DNA from: JAWPMT01 sp965215825
GTDB lineage: Bacteria; Bacteroidota; Bacteroidia; Cytophagales; Cyclobacteriaceae
Reading direction: 5' to 3'
DNA length: 64,000 nucleotides
Assembly (NCBI GenBank): GCA_965215825.1
Contig: CBDCEM010000003.1
Coordinates: 1,240,001 to 1,304,000 of the forward strand
Position numbers and translations under genes: made by a program. Each line of letters opens with the position of its first letter. Positions within the stretch are counted from its first letter, which is position 1. Below are positions 17,561 through 25,416 of this stretch, piece by piece. Below the pieces are notes generated by a model that did not search any database, had not been told where the DNA came from, and saw only the letters and a list, made by a program, of their open reading frames with translations.

Positions 17561-18339
17561 GTGTTTTTTTTCATTTGAGTTCTTGAATTGATTCTCTCCG
17601 CTGCCATGGAAGTTCTCTTTTGGAATGCCAGTTCGATATATTCTTGCAGTTTCCTTCTATCGATCGTATAATCTCTAATTACAGCGTAACCTGACTTTAA
17701 GTTATCTGTTAATCGTTGGGGTTGCTCAGAATAGGTGTATTTGCCTGTATTATAATCTGGATGTGACGGTAATTTAAGGCCTAGAAGTCCAGCATAATTA
17801 TCCCCAACTTTGAGATTTAAAGCCCCACTGATTTCCCAGTCGATGTGCTTTCTACACTTAGTTTTTTGACCTAGAAGAACTATCAGAACTGTAGTGTCAC
17901 TTAAATACCCATTCTGGATTAGCTGCTTTATGTATTCATCACTCACATCTGTAGATATATCACCATCCTCAACTGATTTGTTAACAATCAAATCGGATGT
18001 GAGATTTATGAATTTATCCTTGTGACCTTGATTCGTTTTATGATAATAACTAACAAATGTCTTTCTCTTAGTTATAATCAGAGGTAATTTATCTGACCAA
18101 TGTAATGTTCCCTTTTGACTAAGAGTAAGAGAACCGCCTAGCGTCCAACTTCCTTTTTCCGAGTAATGAACACACTTGAACGCAAATCCGCTCTTTAACT
18201 TTTGAACGATCCAATTTCTATTTCTTTGAACTCCTGAACCAACAGTATCACCATTATCTGGATGGACAATGAAACTATCAATAGTCTTTGAGTTTGGCAC
18301 CCATTTTTCTTTGGATATGAGATAATCAGCCCATTTCAT
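17551..18339 (-). CDS. DUF3892 - TIR-like (ThsB-like) fusion protein
   Basis: The first about 75 residues match DUF3892 (MKWADYLISKEKW..., NWIVQKLKSGFAFKC, GSWTLGGSLTL). From residue about 93 a TIR-like domain of the DUF1863/ThsB type follows: KTFVSYYHK, TTVLIVLLGQKT and KHIDWEISGAL, where Glu169 (numbered from the ATG at 18339) is the likely catalytic glutamate. ThsB proteins in Thoeris make a cyclic ADP-ribose-like signal from NAD. The domain is a clear paralogue of the 178-aa protein two genes upstream. I chose the ATG at 18339, which overlaps the TIR stop as ATGA, over a TTG at 18348. Confidence 0.85.
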   Translation of the reverse strand: MKWADYLISKEKWVPNSKTIDSFIVHPDNGDTVGSGVQRNRNWIVQKLKSGFAFKCVHYSEKGSWTLGGSLTLSQKGTLHWSDKLPLIITKRKTFVSYYHKTNQGHKDKFINLTSDLIVNKSVEDGDISTDVSDEYIKQLIQNGYLSDTTVLIVLLGQKTKCRKHIDWEISGALNLKVGDNYAGLLGLKLPSHPDYNTGKYTYSEQPQRLTDNLKSGYAVIRDYTIDRRKLQEYIELAFQKRTSMAAERINSRTQMKKNTCQ

Positions 18340-18890
18340 GAATTCCAATCTAAGTAGTTGTCTAATGGGTGACCTGATGTCGTATGGCTTTTGATCAGAT
18401 TACTTGATTCCATCAATGTAATAGTTCTATTTGTAAAGCGAGAGAGATATTCATTTAGTGATCTTGTTCCTCGGATAATCAAAGGTGATGTCTTGAGGTA
18501 TTCTGGTAAAGATTCATTGGATATTCCTTTTAGTGTCAAAATACCCAAGTCCGTTTTATCGAAACCGAATCCAACTTCGAATGGAACCCATGTTGAGTTC
18601 ATTGTACTTGGTGATACTATCACCAGCATATGACTACTATTATTTATGCCATTTAATATCGCTGTTGTTACGTTTTGAGGGTCGTGATTCTGATGATGAG
18701 TTTTTAACTCCTGATCATAAACGTCAATGTAAACATCAATTCCAGCTTCTTGAAGATATTCTGCAACTTTGACAGCTGACTCTCGGTCACTCTTTTGATA
18801 AGAGATGAATATGCATTTAACTCCAAGTGCCAGGACACTAGAGCGAGAGCTGTATTTAGTTGGGTAATAGAACCTGTTTAATCCTGCCAT
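18336..18890 (-). CDS. TIR domain protein
   Basis: From about residue 25 a canonical TIR domain is present: CIFISYQKSDRESAVKVAEYL, a beta-B segment IDVYIDVYD, HMLVIVSPSTMNSTW and PFEVGFGF. The glutamate in PFEVG (Glu105 from the ATG at 18890) matches the catalytic glutamate of TIR NADases. There is no second domain. An upstream ATG at 18932 would overlap the preceding gene by 35 bp; the ATG at 18890 leaves a 7-bp gap and is preferred. The next gene overlaps the stop by 4 bp. Likely role: NAD-cleaving or signal-making enzyme in anti-phage defence, by inference. Confidence 0.87.
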   Translation of the reverse strand: MAGLNRFYYPTKYSSRSSVLALGVKCIFISYQKSDRESAVKVAEYLQEAGIDVYIDVYDQELKTHHQNHDPQNVTTAILNGINNSSHMLVIVSPSTMNSTWVPFEVGFGFDKTDLGILTLKGISNESLPEYLKTSPLIIRGTRSLNEYLSRFTNRTITLMESSNLIKSHTTSGHPLDNYLDWNS

Positions 18891-18897
18891 GCCATTT

Positions 18898-19434
18898 TTA
18901 TATTCTATAGCCAAAAAAATTCCAATAATCATCTTCCATGCGTTCTCTATAATTGGCTATTTTTTTTGACCTATTAGTTCTATTCCAATAGGCATAATTT
19001 ACCTTACTTTCAAAATCCCTTTCTAGGTTCTCCCATTTCATGCTTACAGCAAAACCTGAATTAATATTGTCTTTCAGTCTATTTGGGATTGAATGAGAAG
19101 CAACTGGTAGAAATATTCCTAGAAGCCCATTTGGTTTGAATGATTTTGTTTGATCGTATGGGTGGTTATATCCCCTTAGAGAAGCCCAGATTTCCCAGTC
19201 CACCCATTTTCTATGTCCGGTTCTTTCTCCGATCAGAACTACTGTTACTGAGCAGTTGCGCATTTTTTGTCGAACTTTCTTATAAATGGTTTCATCCGTT
19301 AAATGCCCAATGTCATCCTTCAGTGAATAATCCGCAACCTTCATTCTACTAATAACTCTTCTTAATTGATTGAGGTATTTTTGATCTTTTTTGTGATGGT
19401 AACTTACAAAGCAGTTTCGAAGTTTTTTAGGCAT
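18898..19434 (-). CDS. ThsB-like TIR-like (DUF1863) protein
   Basis: The 178-residue protein is a single TIR-like domain: RNCFVSYHHKKDQ, then VTVVLIGERTGHRKWVDWEI with Glu81 as the likely catalytic residue, then a GLLGIFLP block and NRLKDNINSGFAVS. This matches the MTH538 TIR-like/DUF1863 family to which Thoeris ThsB belongs. Many positions are shared with the C-terminal half of the DUF3892 fusion. It is the first gene of the four-gene minus-strand row. ThsB senses phage and makes a cyclic nucleotide signal; no ThsA-type NADase is recognisable nearby. Confidence 0.88.
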   Translation of the reverse strand: MPKKLRNCFVSYHHKKDQKYLNQLRRVISRMKVADYSLKDDIGHLTDETIYKKVRQKMRNCSVTVVLIGERTGHRKWVDWEIWASLRGYNHPYDQTKSFKPNGLLGIFLPVASHSIPNRLKDNINSGFAVSMKWENLERDFESKVNYAYWNRTNRSKKIANYRERMEDDYWNFFGYRI

Positions 19435-19647
19435 GGAACTAGGATCTTACGCCAGTTGTAAATATAGCTTAGAACGGAATAATATTAAAGTATTGTGCCA
19501 AGTTTTGTCGCAAACGACCGGATAAGAGGAACTAGTTCCTCTTATCCATCTTATACTTTTTTGCTATCTAGTTGATACAAAGTGAGAAAAACGTTGGTAA
19601 GTATTTGTTGTCGTTTATAAAAGTACTTCTTAATTTCTATCACTTTT

Positions 19648-19818
19648 ACAAATTAATAGCTAACCGTATGATATGCAACCATTTTCTGTGAAAAATGGAG
19701 ATTCCTACAATAGCGAGGGGGATCTGCGGTGAAATTTATGGCCATAAACGACAAGCGTTTATCCTCTAGCCATCTTAAAGGCTCCAAATTATTGACCTCA
19801 GCGAGACGCTAAGACCAG
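19648..19818. repeat. Repeat A, copy 2 (171 bp, structured)
   Basis: This copy is the same length as the one at 21341-21511 and nearly identical to it. It contains three potential hairpins: CCATTTTCTGTGAAAAATGG, an AAACG/CGTTT stem around ACAAG, and a CAGCG/CGCT-centred palindrome near its end. The two copies bracket the HEPN-like gene in direct orientation. It occupies much of the gap 19435-19915, where no gene is supported; the remaining sequence there shows nothing I can name. Confidence 0.85.
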
Positions 19819-19915
19819 GATGTGTCCTAGTTTTTGAACACTGAAATTTCTGGTTCGTATCGTCATACCAAAGGCTTCCGTTCGTAATTTAATTTAATTG
19901 ATAGATTCATTTTAG

Positions 19916-21217
19916 TTAAAAAAGATTGGCGTATTTATCGAATTCAAACGTATCTCCAATTTGTTTCTCGATATGTTTCCTTAATTTTTTATGATCTTCT
20001 TTGGCTTGCTTTCTGTCGTATACTTGGGAATTTCCATCTGCCTTTGAACAAAGTTCTAGGATCATTTCTTCATTTAGTTTATCAAGATTTGGATATACAA
20101 GGAATGAAAATATTCTATCGCCTGCATTGTAATTGGCTACATTTTCATATCTCCAAATTATGAATTGGTTCGCTTCTTCAGTAAAGCCTTTAGCGTAACA
20201 TATTTTTATTATTCTTTGATATGCCTGTCCAGATGCGTCGCTAAGATCATATCCTTCGAAATAGTCTTTGATTAATGATTTGACTTGTTTTAAATGTTCT
20301 GGTATGCTTTTATTTAGGAACCATGCAACCAATTTGGCACTGGTATCTTTTTCTACTTGTTGGGCAATGAACAAGTGAACATCTTCTCTGAATTCGTTAT
20401 ATAGAAACTCATTTTCGGCAATAAACCTTATCAACAAGTTTATTGTTGTTGTTGATTCTAGGATATTGCTGAAATATTCTTGTTCATTCTTAATTTTCTC
20501 GATACAATTAAAAGTATTTCGTTGATAAAGGAGGTAGAGAAATCTGAAGTTGATAATTCTATTGTTTTCACATTCCTCGTTATCTAACTTAAAAACGAAT
20601 TTCCACAAATCACGGAAAATTTGTATCTCGGTTGCTACCGTTAAATTCCTTAAGTACTTGGAAGATATATACTTGTCTAGACTATCGTCATCAATTAGTA
20701 ACTCACTTTTACTGGATATATCAATAAGGGCTGTAGACAGGATTTTCTTAGATAATAATGGTGCCTTTGTAAATATGGATTCTATCATATTTCTCATATG
20801 AGACGCCACTGTTTCCGAATTCGGTGTGTACAGTTTGTCTTCCTTATCAAGAACAGGATGAGCGCAGAGGTGTCTGTCGTTCTTTAATGCCTGAATATGG
20901 GCATAGTCGACATTATCAATTATACTGGTTCTGTTTTTTACTTTTTCGATAAGGTCTTTTTCCCATTCAGGGTTTGTAGGACTGGCAGCTTGGAAGGTCT
21001 TCGTTTCATTAAGAATTGCTTCTGCAATTTTATCGTCATACAATTCAGTTAATATCTCAAGTTTTATCAATAGGTCGGTAATTACAACGGAGTATAAAGT
21101 AACGATCGCTGCTCTACTGTTGCCATTGAAAAAGGAACTCTTTACTTCTTGAAAGTATTCCTTTGTTTTGTCAGAATGAAACTGAGATACAGAGTTCTCT
21201 ATACTAAAATCCCTCAT
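19916..21217 (-). CDS. HEPN-like protein, possible defence RNase
   Basis: The 433-residue, helix-rich protein has an N-terminal region with the layout of HEPN domains: SRAAIVTLYSVVITDLLIK, then KNDRHLCAHP, which holds R115-x4-H120, the RX4-6H signature of HEPN RNases. The rest is helical and unrecognised. HEPN RNases act as toxins and abortive-infection effectors. There is no antitoxin next to it; the gene stands alone between two 171-bp direct repeats (19648, 21341). The assignment rests on one motif and context, so it is moderate. Confidence 0.7.
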   Translation of the reverse strand: MRDFSIENSVSQFHSDKTKEYFQEVKSSFFNGNSRAAIVTLYSVVITDLLIKLEILTELYDDKIAEAILNETKTFQAASPTNPEWEKDLIEKVKNRTSIIDNVDYAHIQALKNDRHLCAHPVLDKEDKLYTPNSETVASHMRNMIESIFTKAPLLSKKILSTALIDISSKSELLIDDDSLDKYISSKYLRNLTVATEIQIFRDLWKFVFKLDNEECENNRIINFRFLYLLYQRNTFNCIEKIKNEQEYFSNILESTTTINLLIRFIAENEFLYNEFREDVHLFIAQQVEKDTSAKLVAWFLNKSIPEHLKQVKSLIKDYFEGYDLSDASGQAYQRIIKICYAKGFTEEANQFIIWRYENVANYNAGDRIFSFLVYPNLDKLNEEMILELCSKADGNSQVYDRKQAKEDHKKLRKHIEKQIGDTFEFDKYANLF

Positions 21218-21340
21218 TTGCGATTGAATCTAACTACTATCTAACACACACCGTGCGCATTATTTAGGCTATACTTTTTGCTGCCGAATTGATAGGCAGT
21301 GTTTTAATTTGGTTAACGCGTGTGTGTGTTCATCACCCAC

Positions 21341-21511
21341 ACAAATTAAAAGCTAACAGTATGATATGCAACCATTTTATGTAAAAAATGGAGGTTCCTA
21401 CAATAGCGAGGGAAATCTGCGGTGAAATTTATGGCCATAAACGACTAGCGTTTATCCTCTAGCCATCTTAAAGGCTTCAAATTATTGATCTCAGCGAGAC
21501 GCTAAGACCAG
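21341..21511. repeat. Repeat A, copy 3 (171 bp, structured)
   Basis: Direct copy of 19648-19818 with about a dozen substitutions. The same three hairpins are kept, and changes in the first stem (CTGTG to ATGTA) fall in the loop, which hints at structure under selection. It joins repeat B copy 2 after 3 bp. Together they fill most of the gap 21218-21694, where no gene is supported. Confidence 0.85.
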
Positions 21512-21514
21512 AGG

Positions 21515-21618
21515 GGAGCAATTTTTTGGAAGTTTACTTTCTTATTCTCTGCTTTGATAAGCTCAGCAATCATTCCCTGTTCACGCTGTTGTTTTATTGT
21601 CTTTCCTATGTTCTGAAA
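21515..21618. repeat. Repeat B, copy 2
   Basis: Direct copy of 16605-16709 with one T missing and a few substitutions. On the minus strand a 39-codon frame (21502-21621, starting MFQNIGKTIKQQREQG) reads through it into the end of repeat A, ending LWS; it is best seen as a gene remnant. The B pair encloses the TIR operon, the HEPN-like gene and both complete A repeats. Confidence 0.75.
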
Positions 21619-21694
21619 CATGCCATCGTTTGGGTGCACGCTATTGTGATTTGGCAGGAGCAAAACCAATTGACCGATTGACGAGAAATTCTAC

Positions 21695-22480
21695 TCAACC
21701 CACGTAAGCCGTCCCCTTCAAATACAACACCGCTTTGCCAGCGATCTCAACCCGGTCATTGTCAATGGAGCAGAAGAGGTCACCTTCTCGTTCCGAGAGT
21801 TGTTTTGCGGTCATTTGCGTTTTCCCCAGCTTTTCTTGCCAATAAGGGATAAGGGAGCAATGAGCAGAACCGGTAACCGGATCCTCGGGCATATCTGCAT
21901 TTGCATCAAACACCCGGGAGACAAAGTCCACGGAGGTGCCTATCGCTGTGGGAACGATGCACAAATAGGGGAGGGACTTTAAGAGGCTCAGGTCGTATTC
22001 AAGGGTTTTAATCTCCGCTTCGCCCTCGAACAATAACAGTAAATCTCTACTCGCCGCGGCCGCTACAGGTCGGTGATTGAAAGCCTCAAAAATCTCAGGA
22101 GGGATGACTACCTCGACGGGTGGGCGAGCAGGAAAGTCTAATGCGATGGCTCCATCATCTTTTTTCCGGGCAGTCAATGGACCACTTTGGGAAGTGAAAG
22201 TAATGGTGGACAGCTCGGACTCCAGATGCTCAAAAATCACATAAGCCGAAGCTAAAGTCGCATGCCCACAAAGGTCAATCTCATCATGTGGCATGAACCA
22301 CCGAATTTCGTAGACATCTTCATTTTTTACGAAAAAGGCAGTTTCTGCCAGGTTGTTTTCTGCAGCAATGCGCTGCATCAGTTTGGGGTCTAACCACCGA
22401 TCCAATGGGCAGACCGCTGCCGGATTGCCACCAAAAGTTTGATGCGTAAATGCGTCTACTTGATACAGGGAGATTTCCAA
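21695..22480 (-). CDS. PhzF family epimerase/isomerase
   Basis: The sequence matches PhzF-like proteins: VDAFTHQTFGGNPAAVC at the start, ENNLAETAFF with the conserved catalytic glutamate near residue 45, IDLCGHATLASAYVIF, and PEDPVTGSAHCSL in the second half. At 261 residues it is close to the family norm. PhzF isomerises a phenazine precursor, but most homologues occur outside phenazine pathways and their substrates are unknown. No phenazine genes are nearby. It looks like host sequence beyond the accessory island. Confidence 0.9.
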   Translation of the reverse strand: MEISLYQVDAFTHQTFGGNPAAVCPLDRWLDPKLMQRIAAENNLAETAFFVKNEDVYEIRWFMPHDEIDLCGHATLASAYVIFEHLESELSTITFTSQSGPLTARKKDDGAIALDFPARPPVEVVIPPEIFEAFNHRPVAAAASRDLLLLFEGEAEIKTLEYDLSLLKSLPYLCIVPTAIGTSVDFVSRVFDANADMPEDPVTGSAHCSLIPYWQEKLGKTQMTAKQLSEREGDLFCSIDNDRVEIAGKAVLYLKGTAYVG

Positions 22481-22556
22481 CGTGTCTTAAAATTTAATGG
22501 TAGAAAGATACCATGTGAACTTACCCAATTTTATCAAAACACAACTCAATAGAGGT

Positions 22557-23026
22557 TCCTCTGCCCTGGTGCGTGTCCTCACGCACCTAAATGTGATCTG
22601 ATAATATCCTGACTCGCACGTGATTTGTGCCCTCACGCATTGGAGTCACATTTGATCCCCAATATGTGTTAGGAACGAAAACCGTTTGCTGTTTTTCTCA
22701 TAAAAGGCAGCTGAAGAGTATTCATAATCAACTGGGTCTTTTACCAGATTCCACTTTTCCTGAAGAGGATTGTTGTGGATGTAATCTAGTTTCCTCTGCC
22801 CTGGTGCGTGTCCCCACGCACCTAAATGTAATCTGATAATATCTTGACTCGCACTTGATTTGTGCCCTCTCGAATTGAAGTCACATTTGGTCACCAATAT
22901 GTGTTAGGAACGAAAACCGTTTGCTGTTTTTCTCATAAAAGGCAGCTGATGAGTATTCATAATCAACTGGGTCTTTTACCAGAGTCCACTTTTCCTGAAG
23001 AGGATTGTTGTGGATGTAATCTAGTT
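22557..23026. repeat. Tandem duplication of the transposase 3' end, 235-bp period
   Basis: CTGCCCTGG followed by a REP-type palindrome occurs at 22561 and again at 22796, and the sequence between matches the last about 145 bp of the neighbouring transposase gene. The first copy therefore holds an untranslatable 3' fragment ending in the same FSFLTHIGDQM codons (22646-22790). Each copy contains a palindrome of the type GTGCGTGTCC(T/C)CACGCAC (22569-22586, 22804-22821). Confidence 0.85.
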
Positions 23027-23420
23027 TCTGGTAGACAATGGAAGGTGAATACAATTCAAATGCCAGTGAGTCCTTTTGCCAGAATTCGAAATCTTTATTA
23101 CTGGCTTTTACACGATACTGCTGAAGTGCTTTCGCACCAATCATCTGCTTGAATTGATGTGCTGTGAATTTTGTGAATGAAGCACTTGGTAATTCTTTAC
23201 CATTCAAGTCATTAAGTTTCCAGATGAGATGGACGTGATTGGGCATAATGACCATGGCAAAGACTGAAATTAGACCTCTTTTATTTAAGTTTCTCAAGGA
23301 GCCTACGATTACTTCCTTGAATCGTCTTTCTTTCAATAATTGATTCCAATTGTTGATGGTAGCAGTCCAGAAATAGATTTTGTTAAGATCCATGGCAGAC
23401 TTTCTTATTGAGTGATTCAT
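22881..23420 (-). CDS. REP-associated tyrosine transposase (RAYT)
   Basis: The 179-residue protein is a Y1 (HUH-type) transposase. The HUH motif is MPNHVHLIW and the likely catalytic tyrosine lies in KLDYIHNNPLQEKW. This is the RAYT group (TnpA_REP), thought to mobilise REP palindromes that flank it; several such palindromes are present on both sides (22569, 22804, 23464, 23604, 23744). I chose the ATG at 23420 (MNHSIRKSA); an ATG at 23393 is the alternative. Both gene ends are duplicated in tandem around it, which suggests recent activity or slippage. Confidence 0.88.
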   Translation of the reverse strand: MNHSIRKSAMDLNKIYFWTATINNWNQLLKERRFKEVIVGSLRNLNKRGLISVFAMVIMPNHVHLIWKLNDLNGKELPSASFTKFTAHQFKQMIGAKALQQYRVKASNKDFEFWQKDSLAFELYSPSIVYQKLDYIHNNPLQEKWTLVKDPVDYEYSSAAFYEKNSKRFSFLTHIGDQM

Positions 23421-23770
23421 TTGAGTTGTTTTGAAGTGTTGTTTGCTATTAGATATAGTCGTGGCGCGTGAGGACACGCTACCAGGCATTGGTTGATGGT
23501 AGCAGTCCAGAAATAGATTTTGTTGAGATCCATGGCGGACTTTCTTATTGAGTGATTCATTTGAGTTGTTTTGAAGTGTTGTTTGCTATTAGATATAGTC
23601 GTGGCGCGTGAGGACACGCTACCAGGCATTGGTTGATGGTAGCAGTCCAGAAATAGATTTTGTTAAGATCCATGGCAGACTTTCTTATTGAGTGATTCAT
23701 TTGAGTTGTTTTGAAGTGTTGTTTGCTATTAGATATAGTCGTGACGCGTGAGGACACGCTGATAGGCATT
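23351..23770. repeat. Three tandem 140-bp repeats of the transposase 5' end
   Basis: Copies start at 23351, 23491 and 23631 (TTGATGGTAGCAGTCCAG...). Each holds the first about 30 codons of the transposase, the upstream spacer and a GCGTGAGGACACGC palindrome. The first copy is part of the intact gene; the other two are truncated reading frames. The period is exactly 140 bp, and the third copy differs at a few bases (GTGACGCG instead of GTGGCGCG). Confidence 0.9.
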
Positions 23771-24027
23771 GGTTATTGATTGTCGTTTAAGTTGTTTTGG
23801 AAATTTTGCTTGCAATCAAATATAATTATTCCGTGTGAGGACACGCTTCTAATTCTAAGGAAATAGATTTTGTTGCCTTCTTTCGAGAGTTTGAGCGTAA
23901 GACCTAAAAGTGAGGATCAATAATAGCATCGGCGTAGTATTTGAGTTGTGACGGGAATAGTTATTGTGATAGGCTTCCTCAGGTTCACGTGATGGGTCCC
24001 TGTTAGTTGTTTAAATCGTAAAATGAA

Positions 24028-24053
24028 GATAGCGCGTGATTTCACGCGCTATC
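24028..24053. terminator. Perfect 12-bp palindrome after the M20 gene, terminator or REP-type
   Basis: GATAGCGCGTGA and TCACGCGCTATC face each other across two T. It lies 14 bp beyond the minus-strand stop of the amidohydrolase gene and could end its transcript. Its core (GCGTGA...TCACGC) is also that of the REP palindromes around the transposase, including a weaker one at 23832-23845. I see no gene in 23771-24066. Confidence 0.55.
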
Positions 24054-24066
24054 AGATTTAATTAGT

Positions 24067-25371
24067 TCAATCAGGATTGTACATGTATCCTAATGTGGCG
24101 GAAACCATGGCTTTCAATCCAGGAAGTAATCCCGCATCGTCGACATAGAAATCCGGAGTATGGTGAGGAGCTGCAGTTTTTGGATCTTTCCCCGCAGGGC
24201 ATCCACCAATAAAGAAGAACAAGCTTGGAACTTCCTGGGCGTAGAAAGAGAAATCTTCTGCACCTGTTATAGCTTTTCTTAAGGAAACATTTTCAGCGCC
24301 AACTGCATTCTTAATGAAAGGGACCAATTTGTCAGTGAGTGCAGGGTCATTATAGGTTACAGGAACACCTTTGGTGATCTCAAGATCAACTTCTGCACCC
24401 ATGCTTTCTCCAATATTGGTAGCCACTCGTTGGAAGTCTGCGTGTAATTTGTCCTGCATCGCGACATCCAGCGTTCGAATTGTTCCGATCATTTCTACTT
24501 CTTCAGGAATGATGTTGTTTCGTACACCACCTCGAATCAAGCCTGCCGATATGACTGCTGCTTCCTTGGTCAATTCCGTTTGTCTACTGATGATGGTTTG
24601 AATACCATTGATGATCTGAGCTGCCGTAACGATTGGGTCAACACCTGCCCAGGGAGCGGAACCGTGTGTTTGTGCTCCTTTTATTTTCATCACCCATCGA
24701 TCAGCCGCCGCAAGGGTACCACCCGGTTTGTAAGTGATTTTTCCGACAGGAGTTTGCGAGTTGATGTGGAGTCCGATCATTGCATCTACGTCCGGGTTTT
24801 TCAGGACGCCTTCCTTCACCATTAAACCAGCTCCACCTTCTTCTCCGGGAGGTGCTCCTTCTTCAGCAGGTTGAAATACAAACTTCACAGTACCACGTAA
24901 GTCACTTTTCATACCTGCCAATACTTCTGCTGTTCCCATTAGAATGGCAACATGTGTATCATGCCCGCAAGCATGCATCACACCCGTTTCTATGTTGTTA
25001 TAGGTAGAAGTTGCCTTAGATGCCCAGGGAAGTTCTACTCGTTCTTTTACGGGAAGTGCGTCCATGTCAGCCCTAAGCCCAACAACGGGACCAGGTTTCC
25101 CACCTTTTAGTACACCTACTACTCCAGTTTTGGCAACACCTTCCTGAACCTCGATTCCAAGACTTCTCAGATGTGCAGCTATTTTTTTTGCTGTGTTGAA
25201 TTCCCTATTGGATAATTCCGGATTTTCATGAATGTCATGTCGCCATTCAATGACCTTGCTTTCTACTTCAGCAGTAAGGCTCATGGCTTTTTTAGACACT
25301 TTTGATGGCTGGGCAAAGACCATCGTCCCAGCAACTATTAGACATAATGTTAGTGTAAGTTTTCTAATCAT
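24067..25371 (-). CDS. M20D family secreted amidohydrolase
   Basis: A signal peptide (MIRKLTLTLCLIVAGTMVFAQ) shows export. The M20 metallopeptidase domain has ACGHDTHVAI (His, Asp), PAEEGAPPGEEGGAG (catalytic Glu pair) and TGAEDFSFYA (last ligand region), with a dimerisation lid domain between. Members hydrolyse N-acyl amino acids, hippurate or dipeptides. The start is the ATG at 25371, which begins the signal peptide; a TTG at 25395 is less likely. It is divergent from a LysE-type exporter with a spacer of only 45 bp, suggesting shared regulation around amino acids. Confidence 0.88.
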   Translation of the reverse strand: MIRKLTLTLCLIVAGTMVFAQPSKVSKKAMSLTAEVESKVIEWRHDIHENPELSNREFNTAKKIAAHLRSLGIEVQEGVAKTGVVGVLKGGKPGPVVGLRADMDALPVKERVELPWASKATSTYNNIETGVMHACGHDTHVAILMGTAEVLAGMKSDLRGTVKFVFQPAEEGAPPGEEGGAGLMVKEGVLKNPDVDAMIGLHINSQTPVGKITYKPGGTLAAADRWVMKIKGAQTHGSAPWAGVDPIVTAAQIINGIQTIISRQTELTKEAAVISAGLIRGGVRNNIIPEEVEMIGTIRTLDVAMQDKLHADFQRVATNIGESMGAEVDLEITKGVPVTYNDPALTDKLVPFIKNAVGAENVSLRKAITGAEDFSFYAQEVPSLFFFIGGCPAGKDPKTAAPHHTPDFYVDDAGLLPGLKAMVSATLGYMYNPD

Positions 25372-25416
25372 GAACGAAAGATAATTGATTTTCAAGATTT
25401 GCCTTCCGTACTTATT

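Noticed and set aside
14621..21511. Repeats A considered as integron attC sites of gene cassettes
   Set aside because: No conserved GTTRRRY core at the ends, no integron integrase gene nearby, and the spacing between copies is irregular.
22627..23152. Plus-strand frames with repeated starts near the transposase
   Set aside because: They mirror the tandem duplication of the minus-strand transposase 3' end and are not independent genes.
24371..25007. Plus-strand frames opposite the M20 amidohydrolase
   Set aside because: Antisense shadows of a gene with clear catalytic motifs.
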